Shown here: positions 6,094-7,045 of the stretch, piece by piece
Layout: the number at the start of each line of letters is the position of its first letter
Position numbering within the stretch: position 1 is the first letter of the stretch
Assembly: GCA_946535695.1 (NCBI GenBank)
Contig: CAMNDS010000041.1
Coordinates: 1-7,045, forward strand
DNA from: an uncultured Clostridia bacterium
GTDB taxonomy: Bacteria; Bacillota; Clostridia; Oscillospirales; Acutalibacteraceae
Reading direction: 5' to 3'
DNA length: 7,045 bases
The notes under the pieces: generated by a model
What the model was told of the DNA's origin: nothing
Seen by the model: only the letters and a program-made list of their open reading frames with translations
Databases searched by the model: none
Made by a program: the position numbers and the translations under genes

Positions 6094-7045
6094 ATTTTGC
6101 AAATTTTTGCAAAAAATAAAATATAGATTCGCCAAGCATTTGTGCAGCAAGTTTTGATTCTTCCAAAGTGTTTACATCGCTTCCGATTTCTATTAAAATT
6201 GCCCCAGATGTTAAATTTTGATTGTAAACTATATTTTTTATAATTAATTCTCGAGTAAATCCTGGGAATTTTTCTTCACAAATATTTTGTAGATTTAACG
6301 CAAGCGACAAATTTTTTCCCCAATTTGAAAATTTAAGAGATTTATTAACTCCGCATCCACAAACAAACATTACCTGCGCAGATTTTTTATTATTTTTTGC
6401 ACGAAAAACAGGTTTAATTCTTCCGGTTTTATCATTCCCTATACTATCTCTGTGCAAATCAATAACAATTGGAATTTGCGAGTATTTATCAATATATTTT
6501 TTAACAGTTTCGGCACTTCTTTGATAAGCTCCGTTATAATTTGGAAAATCATGCACAGTTATATCATGGATTACAGGTATTCCACTTTTTTTAAGAGTTT
6601 CTGATAATTTTTTGCCAACTGCTACAATATTTTTGTCATTATTTTGAGTCCGTGCATTAAAATTTTTTGGAATAACCCCATTATCATTTTCCACATAACT
6701 TTCTGATGTATGAGTATGATATATTAAAACTAAAGGTGTTTTTTTGCTTTTTATTGACAATTTTGGTTTTTTATTTAAATATTTATCAAAATTTATTGAA
6801 CTACCAGTTTTATTTTTTATGTAAAAATTGCCACACTTTATTCCGGATTTTCCAAATTGTGTTTCTAAAATTTTATAACTTGTAAAGTTTTCTGATGCAT
6901 TAAAACAGGATTTATTTTCATTTTGAAAGATTTTTTCATATTTTTCACCTTGTTCAAAATTCCCAAATTTATCTGAAAAATTATTTGTTTTATCGACTTC
7001 ATAAATCTCAGGAACTGATATTTTAACTGCAAGATAACAAAATTT
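6092..7045 (-). CDS. spoIIP: Stage II sporulation protein P (SpoIIP) family peptidoglycan hydrolase, 5' end beyond right edge
   Basis: SpoIIP is a membrane-anchored N-acetylmuramoyl-L-alanine amidase/endopeptidase that acts with SpoIID and SpoIIM to thin septal peptidoglycan and drive engulfment during sporulation. The frame is open from the stop at 6092 to the window edge, giving 317 residues; the N-terminal start and membrane anchor lie outside. A TTG at 6760 is internal, not the start: upstream codons encode YIKNKTG (about 76-82), which fits the family region just before the catalytic domain. Numbered from the edge, motifs are HTHTSESY (110-117), HDFPNYNGAYQRS (165-177), DLHRD (196-200), FSNWGKNL (239-246), YNQNLTSG (274-281) and LIEIGSDVNT (284-293). 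The histidines of HTHTSESY and DLHRD and the glutamate of IEIGS fit a zinc amidase site. One oddity is VCGCG (228-232), where I recall VVGT being usual. Gene gpr often precedes spoIIP but is not visible here. Confidence 0.94.
   Translation of the reverse strand, partial: KFCYLAVKISVPEIYEVDKTNNFSDKFGNFEQGEKYEKIFQNENKSCFNASENFTSYKILETQFGKSGIKCGNFYIKNKTGSSINFDKYLNKKPKLSIKSKKTPLVLIYHTHTSESYVENDNGVIPKNFNARTQNNDKNIVAVGKKLSETLKKSGIPVIHDITVHDFPNYNGAYQRSAETVKKYIDKYSQIPIVIDLHRDSIGNDKTGRIKPVFRAKNNKKSAQVMFVCGCGVNKSLKFSNWGKNLSLALNLQNICEEKFPGFTRELIIKNIVYNQNLTSGAILIEIGSDVNTLEESKLAAQMLGESIFYFLQKFAK

Noticed and set aside
5840..6157. Plus-strand open frame of 105 codons opposite the 93-residue gene
   Set aside because: It begins with TTG and lacks a ribosome binding site, overlaps the end of spoIIP, and is rich in Lys, Phe and Ile as expected of a shadow frame; the minus-strand frame has a strong site and coupling to spoIIP.
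6758..6760. TTG at 6760 as the start of spoIIP
   Set aside because: The frame stays open to the window edge and the upstream codons encode a segment (YIKNKTG and following) that fits the SpoIIP family, so this codon is internal.

Overview
This 7 kb window is very AT-rich and every gene I can support lies on the minus strand, so it reads right to left. It holds seven genes: a partial spoIIP-type amidase (right edge), a 93-residue and a 215-residue membrane protein of unknown function, murC, mnmE, mnmG and a partial rsmG (left edge). The strong low-GC bias, AGGAG-like ribosome binding sites, frequent TTG starts and above all a SpoIIP homologue point to an endospore-forming (or formerly spore-forming) member of the Firmicutes. 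The clostridial-style EACEY motif in MurC suggests class Clostridia, and the A-rich coding strand would suit a low-GC or reduced genome. These taxonomic statements are inference; no rRNA is present.

Right part (5114-7045): spoIIP encodes a peptidoglycan amidase/endopeptidase of the engulfment machinery. It is followed by two membrane proteins. The first is a short signal-anchored protein whose ribosome binding site overlaps the spoIIP stop codon. The second has a signal peptide, a long Pro/Glu/Lys-rich spacer, one C-terminal transmembrane helix and a polybasic cytoplasmic tail. Its stop codon overlaps the start of murC. The genetic links tie the two unknown proteins to peptidoglycan genes on both sides.

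Middle and left part (1-5114): murC makes UDP-MurNAc-L-Ala in the cytoplasm. mnmE and mnmG encode the two subunits of the tRNA wobble-uridine (U34) modification enzyme. rsmG encodes the 16S rRNA m7G methyltransferase. The mnmE-mnmG-rsmG order is the classic near-origin block of Firmicutes, but murC sits where jag/yidC usually would.

The genes are packed tightly: gaps run from a 1-base overlap to about 60 bases. No rRNA, tRNA, CRISPR array, insertion sequence or convincing intrinsic terminator was seen, so the window is most simply one long co-transcribed run. No stretch over 300 bases lacks a gene. The most interesting unexplained content is the two-gene membrane module between spoIIP and murC.
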